A DNA stretch of 64,000 nt. It comes from Halobacillus massiliensis. Lineage in GTDB: Bacteria; Bacillota; Bacilli; Bacillales; Halobacillaceae. The DNA lies in assembly GCF_900166625.1 (NCBI RefSeq), contig NZ_LT800499.1, positions 2,273,731 to 2,337,730 of the forward strand, written 5' to 3'. Position numbers and translations under genes: made by a program. The notes under the pieces were generated by a model, which was not told the origin of the DNA, did not search any database, and saw nothing but the letters and a program-made list of their open reading frames with translations. Shown piece after piece: positions 1 through 7,525 of this stretch. Each line of letters opens with the position of its first letter. The first letter of the stretch is position 1.

Positions 1-10
1 TTTTGAGTAA

Positions 11-116
11 CGGAACATTGAGTAAGAAAAGACTAATCCTATTAGGGGATCACTGAAACTGTAGTGTTCCGGTTATGCTAACATTGGTAAAGAGGCTGGG
101 AAATGGCGAGACTCCT
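11..116 (+). repeat. Partial copy of the composite palindromic repeat (spacer S plus start of arm T1)
   Basis: A spacer bounded by CGGAAC (11-16) and GTTCCG (66-71) is followed at about 92-116 by the start of the long palindromic arm (GGCTGGGAAATGGCGAGACT and on). Both parts align in the same order with 61805-61910. The arm breaks off near 116, where similarity to the other copies stops. The other arm (T2) would lie to the left of the window. Bases 117-232 between the repeat and the gnd terminator show no gene. Confidence 0.75.
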
Positions 117-232
117 TGCCACTTAAAAAACTAAGGCGCACCTTCGAGATCGAATGATTTTCCGCCAAAAGATATAAATTAATGAACAGGCGCTTTTCTT
201 CAAACCCTTTGTGATTGCTCATAAAAATAAAA

Positions 233-259
233 AAGGATGACACAGAGCGTGTCATCCTT
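233..259 (-). terminator. Intrinsic terminator of gnd
   Basis: Perfect 11 bp stem AAGGATGACAC / GTGTCATCCTT with a 5-base loop. On the minus strand it is followed by a T-rich tail. It lies 10 bases beyond the gnd stop codon. Confidence 0.9.
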
Positions 260-269
260 CTTCCCTTTT

Positions 270-1679
270 CTATTTTAACCATTCCGTATGGAAAGTTCCT
301 TCTTTGTCAATACGCTGATACGTATGGGCACCGAAATAGTCCCGCTGCGCCTGAAGCAGGTTTGCAGGCAGTGTAGCTGTTCGGTAGCTGTCATAATAAG
401 CAAGTGCGCTGGAGAAGCCTGGAACCGGAATTCCTTGTTCGATCGCCAAAGAGAGTACTTCCCTTAGACTGCTTTGATAATTCTCCACAATATCATGGAA
501 GTATGGATCAAGAAGCAGGTTATCAAGATCTGCCTCACGATCATAGGCTTCTTTAATTTTTTGCAGGAATTGAGCGCGAATGATACAGCCGCCTCTAAAG
601 ATCATTGCGATGTCTCCGTACGCCAGATTCCAGTCATATTCATTGGAAGCCGCACGCATTTGAGCAAATCCCTGGGCATAAGAGCAAATTTTACTCATGT
701 AAAGGGCTTTTCTAATAGCTTCAATAGCTTCTTCCTTGTTACCTGTAAATGGTTTAGCATTTGGACCGTTTAAAATCTTGCTGGCTTTTACACGTTCTTC
801 TTTCATGGCAGAAATAAAGCGGGAGAATACAGACTCTGTAATAATCGGCAGAGGAACACCTAGATCAAGAGCGCTTTGGCTTGTCCACTTGCCAGTCCCT
901 TTCTGGCCTGCCGTATCAAGGATGACGTCAACAAGCGGTTTGCCTGTTTCCTCGTCCACTTTAGTGAAAATGTCTGCTGTAATTTCTATAAGATAACTGT
1001 CCAATTCACCTTTATTCCACTCGGCAAACACTTCATGCAGCTCCTCGGTGGATAGCTCTAACACGTTCTTTAAGATGAAGTAAGCTTCAGAAATAAGCTG
1101 CATATCACCGTACTCAATTCCGTTATGAACCATTTTCACATAGTGACCGGCCCCGTCTGGCCCCACATATGTAGTACAAGGGACTCCTTCTACACGGGCA
1201 GCTATTGCTTCTAAAATCGGCTGGACATGCTCAAAAGCTTCTTTCTGCCCCCCAGGCATGATGGAAGGACCTGTTAGTGCGCCTTCTTCCCCGCCGGAAA
1301 CACCTGTACCGATAAAGTGAATGCCTGATTCAGCAAGCTCTTTATTTCTTCGAATCGTATCCTGATAGAACGTATTCCCGCCATCGATTAAAATGTCTCC
1401 ATTATCGAGGTGTGGGAGAAGGGATTCAATCGTAGCATCAGTCGCCGGTCCTGCTTTAACCATAAGCAAGATTTTACGAGGTTTTTCAAGGGAAGCTACA
1501 AACTCTTCAATGGAGGAAGCGCCTTTAAAGTTCTTTCCGGCTGCTTCGTTAGCAAGAAATTCATCTGTTTTTTCCTGTGTACGGTTAAATACAGCTACGG
1601 AATAGCCTCTGCTCTCAATATTCAATGCTAAGTTTTTGCCCATAACCGCTAAGCCTACAACACCAATTTCCTGTGACAA
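270..1679 (-). CDS. gnd: 6-phosphogluconate dehydrogenase, decarboxylating
   Basis: Oxidises 6-phosphogluconate to ribulose 5-phosphate and CO2 with NAD(P)+, the third step of the cytosolic oxidative pentose phosphate pathway. Seen: an N-terminal Rossmann motif [12 protein letters not shown] near residues 9-20, [11 protein letters not shown], and the catalytic region [11 protein letters not shown] near residue 183. About 469 residues, the usual family length. The frame is open further upstream to 1790, but AAGGAG at 1689-1694 sits 9 bases before TTG at 1677-1679, and this start matches the B. subtilis GndA N-terminus. ATG codons at 1683 and 1686 are too close to that site. It lies 40 bp downstream of zwf, the preceding enzyme of the pathway, so the two probably form an operon. 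Confidence 0.96.
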   Translation of the reverse strand: MSQEIGVVGLAVMGKNLALNIESRGYSVAVFNRTQEKTDEFLANEAAGKNFKGASSIEEFVASLEKPRKILLMVKAGPATDATIESLLPHLDNGDILIDGGNTFYQDTIRRNKELAESGIHFIGTGVSGGEEGALTGPSIMPGGQKEAFEHVQPILEAIAARVEGVPCTTYVGPDGAGHYVKMVHNGIEYGDMQLISEAYFILKNVLELSTEELHEVFAEWNKGELDSYLIEITADIFTKVDEETGKPLVDVILDTAGQKGTGKWTSQSALDLGVPLPIITESVFSRFISAMKEERVKASKILNGPNAKPFTGNKEEAIEAIRKALYMSKICSYAQGFAQMRAASNEYDWNLAYGDIAMIFRGGCIIRAQFLQKIKEAYDREADLDNLLLDPYFHDIVENYQSSLREVLSLAIEQGIPVPGFSSALAYYDSYRTATLPANLLQAQRDYFGAHTYQRIDKEGTFHTEWLK

Positions 1680-1719
1680 AATCATCATCTCCTTAATATT
1701 ATTACATGATTCAGAAAGC

Positions 1720-3168
1720 TTACCACCATCTAAATCCATTTTCCGCCAGTAGTTTATCGGCTGCTTTAGGACCCATAGAGCCCGATTCATATAAGTGCAG
1801 CTCTGTACTGTCTTCTTTAAAAACTTCCAAGATAGGCTGAACCCATTGCCAGGATAATTCTACTTCATCCCAATGAGCAAAATATGTCTGGTCACCTTCA
1901 AACGCGTCCTGCAGCAGAAGTTCATATGCTTCAGGGAGTTCACTTTGGTCCCGCGAAAAGTTAATGTGCACAGGTTCAAGCTTATCATTGTTTAAAGTGT
2001 TTTTGCTATTTAGTTGAAGTGTTACACCTTTATTGGGACTAATCTCAATAATGAGGAGATTAGGTTCCAGGTGCTCCCCTTCATACTGGCTGTGAGTTTC
2101 TCCTTTAAATTCCATCACTATTCGCGTGGATTTTTCCTTCATCCTTTTTCCTGTTCGGATATAAAAAGGAACACCCTTCCAAAACTCACTGTCAATCCAT
2201 AGTCTTGCTGCAATAAACGTATCGTTTCTAGAGGATGGATCTACATCCTGTTCGTCTAAATAACTGTGGACATGTTCATCCTCAATTACGCCTGGCCCGT
2301 ACTGGCCTCTTACGACATCACGTCTTACATCTTCCTTTGAAAGGGGCCGCAGAGCCTGCATGACTCTCTTCTTCTCTTGCCGGATGTTGTCTGGGTTCAT
2401 CTCCTGAGGCAAGTGCATTGCGGTCATCATAAGAAGCTGCAGCATATGGTTTTGCACCATATCGCGGATAGCACCTACCTGATCATAATATCCTGCGCGT
2501 TCTTCAACACCGACAACCTCACTGGCTGTAATCTGCATGTTCGCAATATATTCTTTATTCCATAAAGCTTTAAGTACAGGATTGGAATGCTCAAGTGCTT
2601 CCAGGTTCTGAACCATAGGCTTACCTAAGTAATGATCAATTCGGTAAATTTCTTTTTCTTCGAATCCTTTTCCGAGTTTCTCATTGAGTTCTCTTGCCGT
2701 TTCGATGTCGTTTCCAAACGGCTTCTCCACAATCAGGCGTTTCCAGCCTTTTGCATCGCCTAAACCGCTTCTTTTTACATTTGTAATGATATTATCATAC
2801 AAACGCGGAGCGACAGATAAGTAGAACAGCCGATTCTCTTTAATATTAAGTTCTTTTTCCCGCTGCTGAACAAAGGACAATAAGTCTTTATATCCAGCTG
2901 GGTCTGTGACATCCAGGGAATGGTAACGGAAGCTTTGGAGAAATTTTTCCATAGCCTCCTCATCTACTGAGCTTCTAGAAAAGGTATAGACTGCATCCTC
3001 TATTCGACCTTGAAATTCTTCCTGTGATAACGTTCTTCTCCCTAAACCAATTACAGAGAACGATTCCGGCATCGACTGGTCCATATATAAGTTGTATAGA
3101 GCAGGGTAAATTTTACGTTTGGCTAAATCCCCTGTTGAACCGAATAAAATAAAAGACATTGAATCCAA
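1720..3168 (-). CDS. zwf: Glucose-6-phosphate 1-dehydrogenase
   Basis: Oxidises glucose 6-phosphate to 6-phosphogluconolactone with NADP+, the entry step of the pentose phosphate pathway. Seen: nucleotide-binding [10 protein letters not shown] near residues 10-19, EKPFG near 148, and the substrate and active-site motif RIDHYLGK near 176-183. About 482 residues, normal for the family. The start is taken as TTG (3166-3168), because GGAGG lies 8 bases upstream. GTG at 3183 overlaps that ribosome binding site, and ATG at 3159 is the other option. It is transcribed ahead of gnd. I see no clear promoter in the leader. Confidence 0.95.
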   Translation of the reverse strand: MDSMSFILFGSTGDLAKRKIYPALYNLYMDQSMPESFSVIGLGRRTLSQEEFQGRIEDAVYTFSRSSVDEEAMEKFLQSFRYHSLDVTDPAGYKDLLSFVQQREKELNIKENRLFYLSVAPRLYDNIITNVKRSGLGDAKGWKRLIVEKPFGNDIETARELNEKLGKGFEEKEIYRIDHYLGKPMVQNLEALEHSNPVLKALWNKEYIANMQITASEVVGVEERAGYYDQVGAIRDMVQNHMLQLLMMTAMHLPQEMNPDNIRQEKKRVMQALRPLSKEDVRRDVVRGQYGPGVIEDEHVHSYLDEQDVDPSSRNDTFIAARLWIDSEFWKGVPFYIRTGKRMKEKSTRIVMEFKGETHSQYEGEHLEPNLLIIEISPNKGVTLQLNSKNTLNNDKLEPVHINFSRDQSELPEAYELLLQDAFEGDQTYFAHWDEVELSWQWVQPILEVFKEDSTELHLYESGSMGPKAADKLLAENGFRWW

Positions 3169-3310
3169 TAGCTTTTCCTCCACTTTTTTAGTTAACTTTC
3201 CCGCATTTATTTAAAAAACTTACTTTTGTTACAATAAATTATCGGGATCGATTGCACAAGTAAAAAATTTACAGAAAATTCAATGGTGAGTTCTTTACTC
3301 GAGTAATTTA

Positions 3311-3397
3311 CTAAAGTATATAGAAAATTATATTAAATTTAAAGACTTCTGTTTGCACTACCTTAAACAGTTTCCGTGAAAGTGGTTCCATTGCCAT
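3311..3397 (-). CDS. Possible 28-residue peptide ORF upstream of zwf
   Basis: An ATG at 3395-3397 follows GGGGAGGAG with 7 intervening bases, one of the best ribosome binding sites in the window. The ORF runs 28 codons to TAG. The peptide is basic in its first half (RKLFK) and hydrophobic at its end (FNIIFYIL). I recognise no family. It lies in a 480 bp gap between zwf and plsY, about 140 bp before zwf, so it could be a leader peptide or chance. The rest of the gap (3398-3667) shows no other gene. Confidence 0.3.
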   Translation of the reverse strand: MAMEPLSRKLFKVVQTEVFKFNIIFYIL

Positions 3398-3667
3398 GAA
3401 AATTCTCCTCCCCTGCACTTTCTTCTAAAAGCTCTGCAGCCCATTAATATCCCGCTCCCTGAAGGAAAAAAGAAAAGCTTGAGACCGCTTTCCTTTTAAT
3501 ATGAAGAAAGTCGAAAAAAAAGCAGAACAAATTCGATTAATTTAATATCTAAACGACAAAATGACAACCGGGATGGATTCTATTTGTCTGTTTTTCAATC
3601 AACTTTTTGTTCTTTATTACTAGATATAATGATAAACTAATAACAAAGTCTTAAGGAGTGGAACATC

Positions 3668-4249
3668 ATGGAATATTTCCTATTTATTTTACTGGCATAC
3701 TTACTAGGATCAATTCCCTCTGGTCTTATTGTAGGAAAATTAGGATATGGCATAGATATCCGCGACCATGGCAGCGGAAACCTCGGAGGTACGAACACGT
3801 TTCGGGTCCTCGGTAAAAAAGCAGGCTTAATTGTAACGACAGCCGATATTTTAAAAGGAACGCTGGCAAGCGCTCTGCCATTTTTTATGGGTGCTGATGT
3901 CATACCGCTTTTAATCGGGATTTTCGCAGTTGTAGGCCATATGTATCCTATTTTTGCCGGATTTAAAGGCGGGAAAGCTGTGGCAACGTCAGGTGGCGTG
4001 ATTTTAGGTGTGAATCCTCTTGTTTTCGCTATTATGATTGCAACCTTTTTCCTGCTCTTATACTTAACAAAATACGTCTCTCTATCATCCATGATTACAG
4101 GTGTAACCTCTACAATTCTTGCTATATTCCTTCAAGAATATGGTTTAGCCATTGTCATAGCAATACTTACTCTATTTGTAATTTACCGTCACCGATCAAA
4201 TATTAAACGTATCCTTAATAAGACAGAACCTAAAATTACATGGATGTAA
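3668..4249 (+). CDS. plsY: Acyl-phosphate:glycerol-3-phosphate acyltransferase PlsY (YneS)
   Basis: Integral membrane enzyme that moves the acyl group of acyl phosphate to sn-glycerol 3-phosphate, giving lysophosphatidate, the first committed step of phospholipid synthesis. Seen: several hydrophobic helices and the three family motifs, SIPSGL (15-20), GSGNLGGTN (35-43) and the glycine-rich loop around [10 protein letters not shown] (98-107). 193 residues is the usual length. AAGGAG lies a few bases before the ATG, and a TATAAT at 3625-3630 is a likely -10 box. Strong terminator downstream. In B. subtilis plsY precedes parE and parC; here folE2 follows. Confidence 0.95.
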   Translation: MEYFLFILLAYLLGSIPSGLIVGKLGYGIDIRDHGSGNLGGTNTFRVLGKKAGLIVTTADILKGTLASALPFFMGADVIPLLIGIFAVVGHMYPIFAGFKGGKAVATSGGVILGVNPLVFAIMIATFFLLLYLTKYVSLSSMITGVTSTILAIFLQEYGLAIVIAILTLFVIYRHRSNIKRILNKTEPKITWM

Positions 4250-4251
4250 AT

Positions 4252-4285
4252 AAACCTGCGGAATCCTATTGCCGCAGGTTTATTT
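4252..4285 (+). terminator. Intrinsic terminator of plsY
   Basis: Perfect 10 bp stem AAACCTGCGG / CCGCAGGTTT (4252-4261 with 4272-4281), followed by TATTT. It starts just after the plsY stop codon. Confidence 0.85.
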
Positions 4286-4344
4286 ATGAAGGTATAATTG
4301 GTTTTATATTCACACAATCTAAAAGCAACGTGCTGTATATTTTG

Positions 4345-4363
4345 AATTACATACGATATAATT
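4345..4363 (+). promoter_or_regulatory. Palindrome over the likely -10 box of folE2
   Basis: AATTACAT-ACG-ATATAATT is a 19 bp near-perfect palindrome with one mismatch. It contains TATAAT at 4357-4362. Its AT-rich form resembles Fur-family (Fur, Zur, PerR) operators, and folE2 is commonly Zur-regulated. It does not match the Bacillus Zur consensus closely, so the identity of the repressor is open. Confidence 0.4.
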
Positions 4364-4401
4364 TTACTTAGAAGCAGATAGGTCTGAAAGGAGTCCTAAG
4401 T

Positions 4402-5328
4402 ATGAATCAAACAGAAGCAAACTCAAAAAAATTACCTTCTAAAGAAGACCGTCATAAATTATTTGGTTCTGTGAAACCAGGTCCGCGTACTAAACCGATG
4501 GACAAAGAAAAAATGGTGGATTTGCAAAATTCTAAAAAAGACTTTTTGTTTAATATAGATATGGTTGGAATTTCCAACGTGAAACATCCGATCTCTATTC
4601 CGAGTCAGCTGACACCGCAAATCCAAACGACGATCGGTACCTTTAAGTTCGGTTCGTCTATCGCTCAGCAAAGTAAAGGCACTAACATGAGCCGTTTTAC
4701 CGAACAGCTTGATAAGTATCACAATCAAGGGTTCGCGATTGATATTGAAACATTAAAAACCTTCACTTCAGAATTGGCCGGCCGTTTAAAAGAAGACAAT
4801 GCGGAAGTAGAAGTTTCCTTCCCTTGGTTTTTTGAAAGAAAAGGACCATATTCTGATCTAGCAGGCATGAACCACGCAGATGCGACGATCTCTGTAGAAT
4901 ATAAAGAAGCGACAGGCTATGATGTCACAGTTTCTTTAACGGGAACGATCACGACATTATGTCCATGTTCTAAAGAAATCAGCGAATACAGCGCCCACAA
5001 TCAGCGCGGAAACGTGACGATGACCGTTAATCTTACTGATGATTTTGATGAACAGGAAGTCGACTGGAAAGCAGCCTTACTGGAAGCAGCTGAAAGCAAT
5101 GCCAGTGCACGGATTCATCCTGTATTAAAACGACCGGATGAAAAAATGGTTACCGAACAGGCGTACGAGAACCCACGTTTTGTTGAAGATATCGTAAGAC
5201 TTGTAGCCGCTGACCTATATGAATATGATTTTGTGGAATCCTTCACAGTGAAGTGCAGAAATGAAGAGTCCATCCACCTTCACGATGCAGAGGCTTCCCT
5301 ATCCTATGATAAAACGAAGGAAGCGTAA
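4402..5328 (+). CDS. folE2: GTP cyclohydrolase FolE2 (type IB)
   Basis: Converts GTP to 7,8-dihydroneopterin triphosphate, the first step of folate synthesis. It is the zinc-independent alternative to FolE. Seen: a 308-residue protein of the COG1469/T-fold type, with the conserved N-terminal SIPSQLTPQIQTTIGTF region and the catalytic cysteine motif CPCSKEIS beginning at residue 187. AAGGAG stands 11 bases before the ATG. It is alone in its transcription unit or leads into yidD 12 bp downstream. In B. subtilis the orthologue (yciA) is induced by zinc starvation through Zur; a candidate operator is listed upstream. Confidence 0.95.
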   Translation: MNQTEANSKKLPSKEDRHKLFGSVKPGPRTKPMDKEKMVDLQNSKKDFLFNIDMVGISNVKHPISIPSQLTPQIQTTIGTFKFGSSIAQQSKGTNMSRFTEQLDKYHNQGFAIDIETLKTFTSELAGRLKEDNAEVEVSFPWFFERKGPYSDLAGMNHADATISVEYKEATGYDVTVSLTGTITTLCPCSKEISEYSAHNQRGNVTMTVNLTDDFDEQEVDWKAALLEAAESNASARIHPVLKRPDEKMVTEQAYENPRFVEDIVRLVAADLYEYDFVESFTVKCRNEESIHLHDAEASLSYDKTKEA

Positions 5329-5340
5329 GCATTTCTGAAT

Positions 5341-5571
5341 ATGACACATGTTTTTATTGCCCTAATTTCATTCTATAGGAAATGGATTAGTCCCATGACA
5401 CCACCGAGCTGCCGCTTTCAGCCGACTTGTTCGGAATATGGCATTGAAGCTCTTAAAAGGTTTGGTTTTTTTAAAGGAACGTATTTAACTGTAAAAAGGA
5501 TCCTTAAATGCCACCCTTTCCATAAAGGGGGATTTGATCCAGTTCCGCTTAAAAATAAAGAAAAAAGTTAA
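5341..5571 (+). CDS. yidD: Membrane protein insertion efficiency factor YidD
   Basis: Small membrane-associated protein that assists YidC-dependent insertion of membrane proteins. Seen: 76 residues with the diagnostic cysteine-rich segment [15 protein letters not shown] and [13 protein letters not shown], after an amphipathic start ([14 protein letters not shown]). This is the normal family length. It begins 12 bp after folE2, with no strong ribosome binding site of its own, so translation may depend on read-through from folE2. In B. subtilis the orthologue is ytjA, at a different locus. Confidence 0.93.
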   Translation: MTHVFIALISFYRKWISPMTPPSCRFQPTCSEYGIEALKRFGFFKGTYLTVKRILKCHPFHKGGFDPVPLKNKEKS

Positions 5572-5646
5572 CACAGCCCATGTTTAACTCCTTGCTGAAA
5601 CAGGAAAAACACTAAATACAGGAATCGATATCAAGGAGATGAGTTT

Positions 5647-5934
5647 ATGAAACTTGAAATAACAGAAGCAGCAGCAGACTGGTACGAAAAAGAACTTGAA
5701 ATAGATGAAGAGTCTTTTATCCGCTTTTATGTAAGGTATGGCGGCAGCGGAGGCCTTCAGCCAGGATTCTCCCTCGGGATTATGCAGGAGGATCCTCTTG
5801 AACCGGTCGCTGAGGAAAAAGTGAACCATATTGGCTACTTTATTGAAGCAAAAGATGAATGGTACTTTGATGAGCATTCGTTAAAAGTTTCTTTATCAGA
5901 AGATGCACAGGAACCTGAGTTCAATTACGAATAA
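5647..5934 (+). CDS. yneR: HesB/IscA-like protein YneR
   Basis: A 95-residue HesB-like domain protein closely resembling B. subtilis YneR (YGGSGGLQPGFSLGI core and a C-terminal QEPEFNYE). The cysteines that bind iron-sulfur clusters in true A-type carriers are absent, so a cluster-carrier role cannot be assumed. CAAGGAGATG lies before the start. In B. subtilis yneR sits next to yneQ and yneP, whose orthologues are on the opposite strand about 0.9 kb away here. The helix-turn-helix gene at 5988-6533 separates them. Confidence 0.85.
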   Translation: MKLEITEAAADWYEKELEIDEESFIRFYVRYGGSGGLQPGFSLGIMQEDPLEPVAEEKVNHIGYFIEAKDEWYFDEHSLKVSLSEDAQEPEFNYE

Positions 5935-5936
5935 GG

Positions 5937-5967
5937 AAAAAGGCAGCCTTAACCAGGCTGCCTTTTT
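5937..5967. terminator. Bidirectional terminator between yneR and the helix-turn-helix gene
   Basis: AAAAAGGCAGCCT / AGGCTGCCTTTTT is a perfect 13 bp stem with a 5-base loop. It carries A-runs and T-runs on both sides, so it can serve yneR on the plus strand and the convergent gene on the minus strand. Confidence 0.9.
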
Positions 5968-5987
5968 CCATGTTTAAAATAACTTTT

Positions 5988-6533
5988 TCACTTACTTTCT
6001 CTATTATATAAATACTTAATAAGGGATCGCAAAATTCTTTCTTTACTATCTCCATATTTAGTATCCATTTTAATTCGCTGACTTTGAAAGAGAAACGCAT
6101 CATGCAAATAAAAGATCCTTGGATGGGCCTGCCAGGAATGCTCACTGATTAATTCCCAAAGCTCATCCTCTACTTCCTGAGTAAACTTTTTTTCATTAAT
6201 AAATAATTGCAAATCTTTCTTTTTAAGTTCAACGGAACCTTCAAAAAGGTTTTTGCGGACGAGTTCCCACCACATTTCCGCCCTGACAAACTCACGATAG
6301 TTCCCTTCTTTCACAACATTTGTTGTGTTATTATTCATTAAAGTTTCTTCTGGAACACGCTGCTGAATAAATGCCCATAAATCAGTCTCTTTTATTTTCC
6401 ATCCTTCTTTACGAGATGCCGGAGGAATGCCTGTTATTGTGCCATTTCTAAGCCATCTCCGCAGACTTTCCTTATTACTTGTGATCTTATAATATTTTAA
6501 CTTTTCCAAGGCCTGGTCCACGTTATATATCAA
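5988..6533 (-). CDS. Helix-turn-helix DNA-binding protein, function unknown
   Basis: 181 residues. The first 65 (NVDQALEKLKYYKITSNKES, then LRRWLRNGTITG and GWKIKETDLWAFIQ) look like a MerR/excisionase-type winged helix in which a helix-turn-helix reads DNA. The remainder is charged and helical, and I do not recognise it. The start is TTG (6531-6533), with AAGGGG 8 bases upstream. Two inverted repeats lie in the promoter region and one inside the gene, which suggests autoregulation. It interrupts the yneQ-yneR neighbourhood known from B. subtilis, so it may be an acquired gene. Confidence 0.75.
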   Translation of the reverse strand: MIYNVDQALEKLKYYKITSNKESLRRWLRNGTITGIPPASRKEGWKIKETDLWAFIQQRVPEETLMNNNTTNVVKEGNYREFVRAEMWWELVRKNLFEGSVELKKKDLQLFINEKKFTQEVEDELWELISEHSWQAHPRIFYLHDAFLFQSQRIKMDTKYGDSKERILRSLIKYLYNRESK

Positions 6534-6552
6534 TACAATTACCCCTTAACAA

Positions 6553-6588
6553 AACAATTGTTGTATTAACAAATATACAAGATTTGTA
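6553..6588 (-). promoter_or_regulatory. Candidate operator of the helix-turn-helix gene
   Basis: The perfect palindrome AACAATTGTT (6553-6562) is followed by a second inverted repeat, ACAAAT / ATTTGT, about 7 bases apart, near 6569-6587. Both lie within 55 bp upstream of the TTG start, where a repressor of this type would act. Binding is inferred. The rest of the gap up to 6757 shows no gene. Confidence 0.45.
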
Positions 6589-6757
6589 CGGATTTATCAA
6601 AGGATAAACAAAGATGCTGATTTCTGTCTGTTGAAATGGATGGAATTCGTTTGAAAAGTGTCTTTTCTTCTATCAAAATGGCTTATTTCCTTAGAATTTA
6701 AATAATTTTAATGAAACACTGTTCATCAATTCCTGCGGTGTAAGAGATTCCATAAAT

Positions 6758-6786
6758 AAAGCATGTGCTGTCCGAGCACATGCTTT
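6758..6786 (-). terminator. Intrinsic terminator of yneQ
   Basis: Perfect 12 bp stem AAAGCATGTGCT / AGCACATGCTTT with a 5-base loop, a few bases beyond the yneQ stop codon. Confidence 0.88.
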
Positions 6787-6792
6787 AAAAAG

Positions 6793-7104
6793 CTATTTTT
6801 CACTTTTTAGAGAAAAGCGTGAGATCTGATCCCACTGCTTTTCTTTTTTTAAAATCTCATATTGACGGTCACCGAATAAATCAAAATGAGGATGATTCGG
6901 ATCATAATGAATCCATTCCGGCTTTAGACCATGGCTCATTCCCCATTTAATTAAACGTTCAATATCTGTGCATCCTACTTTCGTGACAGAATCACAGCCG
7001 GGGAACCGCTCGTCTATCCAGTAATGGGTGAGAAATGAAATTTTTCCTGCCTGTACATCTCTTTTCCACTGTATTAACTCTTCTCTTTTGATACCAAAGG
7101 CCAT
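6793..7104 (-). CDS. yneQ: YneQ family protein, function unknown
   Basis: A 103-residue protein that lines up with B. subtilis YneQ from end to end (MAFGIKREELIQWKRDVQAG start, FLTHYWIDERFPG, KVGCTDIERL, HFDLFGD). No enzymatic motif is recognisable and the role is unknown. The gene begins 1 bp after yneP and is the last gene of a likely three-gene operon (AAA ATPase, yneP, yneQ). It has its own terminator. Confidence 0.85.
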   Translation of the reverse strand: MAFGIKREELIQWKRDVQAGKISFLTHYWIDERFPGCDSVTKVGCTDIERLIKWGMSHGLKPEWIHYDPNHPHFDLFGDRQYEILKKEKQWDQISRFSLKSEK

Positions 7105-7105
7105 A

Positions 7106-7525
7106 TTACCCTCCTATGGCTTTCAAATAAGCTTTGTGCCAATCCGGAAAGCTCCGACGAATTGACACTGGACGGAAGCTGTCCTGCTTTACTATTACGT
7201 GCTTAGTTTCCCCTTCAACAGCTATCTGGCCATCCGTATGGGTCACCTCATAGCCATAAGTTACTCGCAGACCATCATATTCTTTCACCCATGTTTTAAC
7301 GGCAATGTCATCCCCGTAACGGACGGGCTGTTTATAAGTGGCTTTTACATCAACAACTGGAGAGAAGACACCTTCTTTTTCGATTTCATGATAATGAAAA
7401 CCTAAATCTTCAATTAGAGCCGTACGTCCCATCTCAAACCAGACAAGATAGTTGGCATGATACACTACTCCCATCATGTCTGTTTCCTGGTATCTAACTT
7501 TAATTGAAAGTTCATTGATTAGCAT
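7106..7525 (-). CDS. yneP: Acyl-CoA thioesterase YneP (YbgC/4-hydroxybenzoyl-CoA thioesterase type)
   Basis: A single hot-dog domain of 139 residues, predicted to hydrolyse acyl-CoA thioesters in the cytosol. Seen: the N-terminal signature RYQETDMMGVVYHANYLVWF with the catalytic aspartate and the HANY motif, followed by the long hot-dog helix (EMGRTALIEDLG). Length is typical of YbgC-like enzymes. The true substrate is not evident. It abuts the AAA ATPase gene directly and is followed after 1 bp by yneQ, so translation is probably coupled. Confidence 0.88.
   Translation of the reverse strand: MLINELSIKVRYQETDMMGVVYHANYLVWFEMGRTALIEDLGFHYHEIEKEGVFSPVVDVKATYKQPVRYGDDIAVKTWVKEYDGLRVTYGYEVTHTDGQIAVEGETKHVIVKQDSFRPVSIRRSFPDWHKAYLKAIGG

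Noticed and set aside
73-282. 69-codon minus-strand ORF at the left edge
   Set aside because: It overlaps the gnd terminator, the end of gnd and a repeat fragment; no family resemblance.
1680-1790. Longer N-terminus for gnd (506 residues)
   Set aside because: The extra residues overlap zwf, match no family member and have no ribosome binding site; TTG at 1677-1679 fits better.
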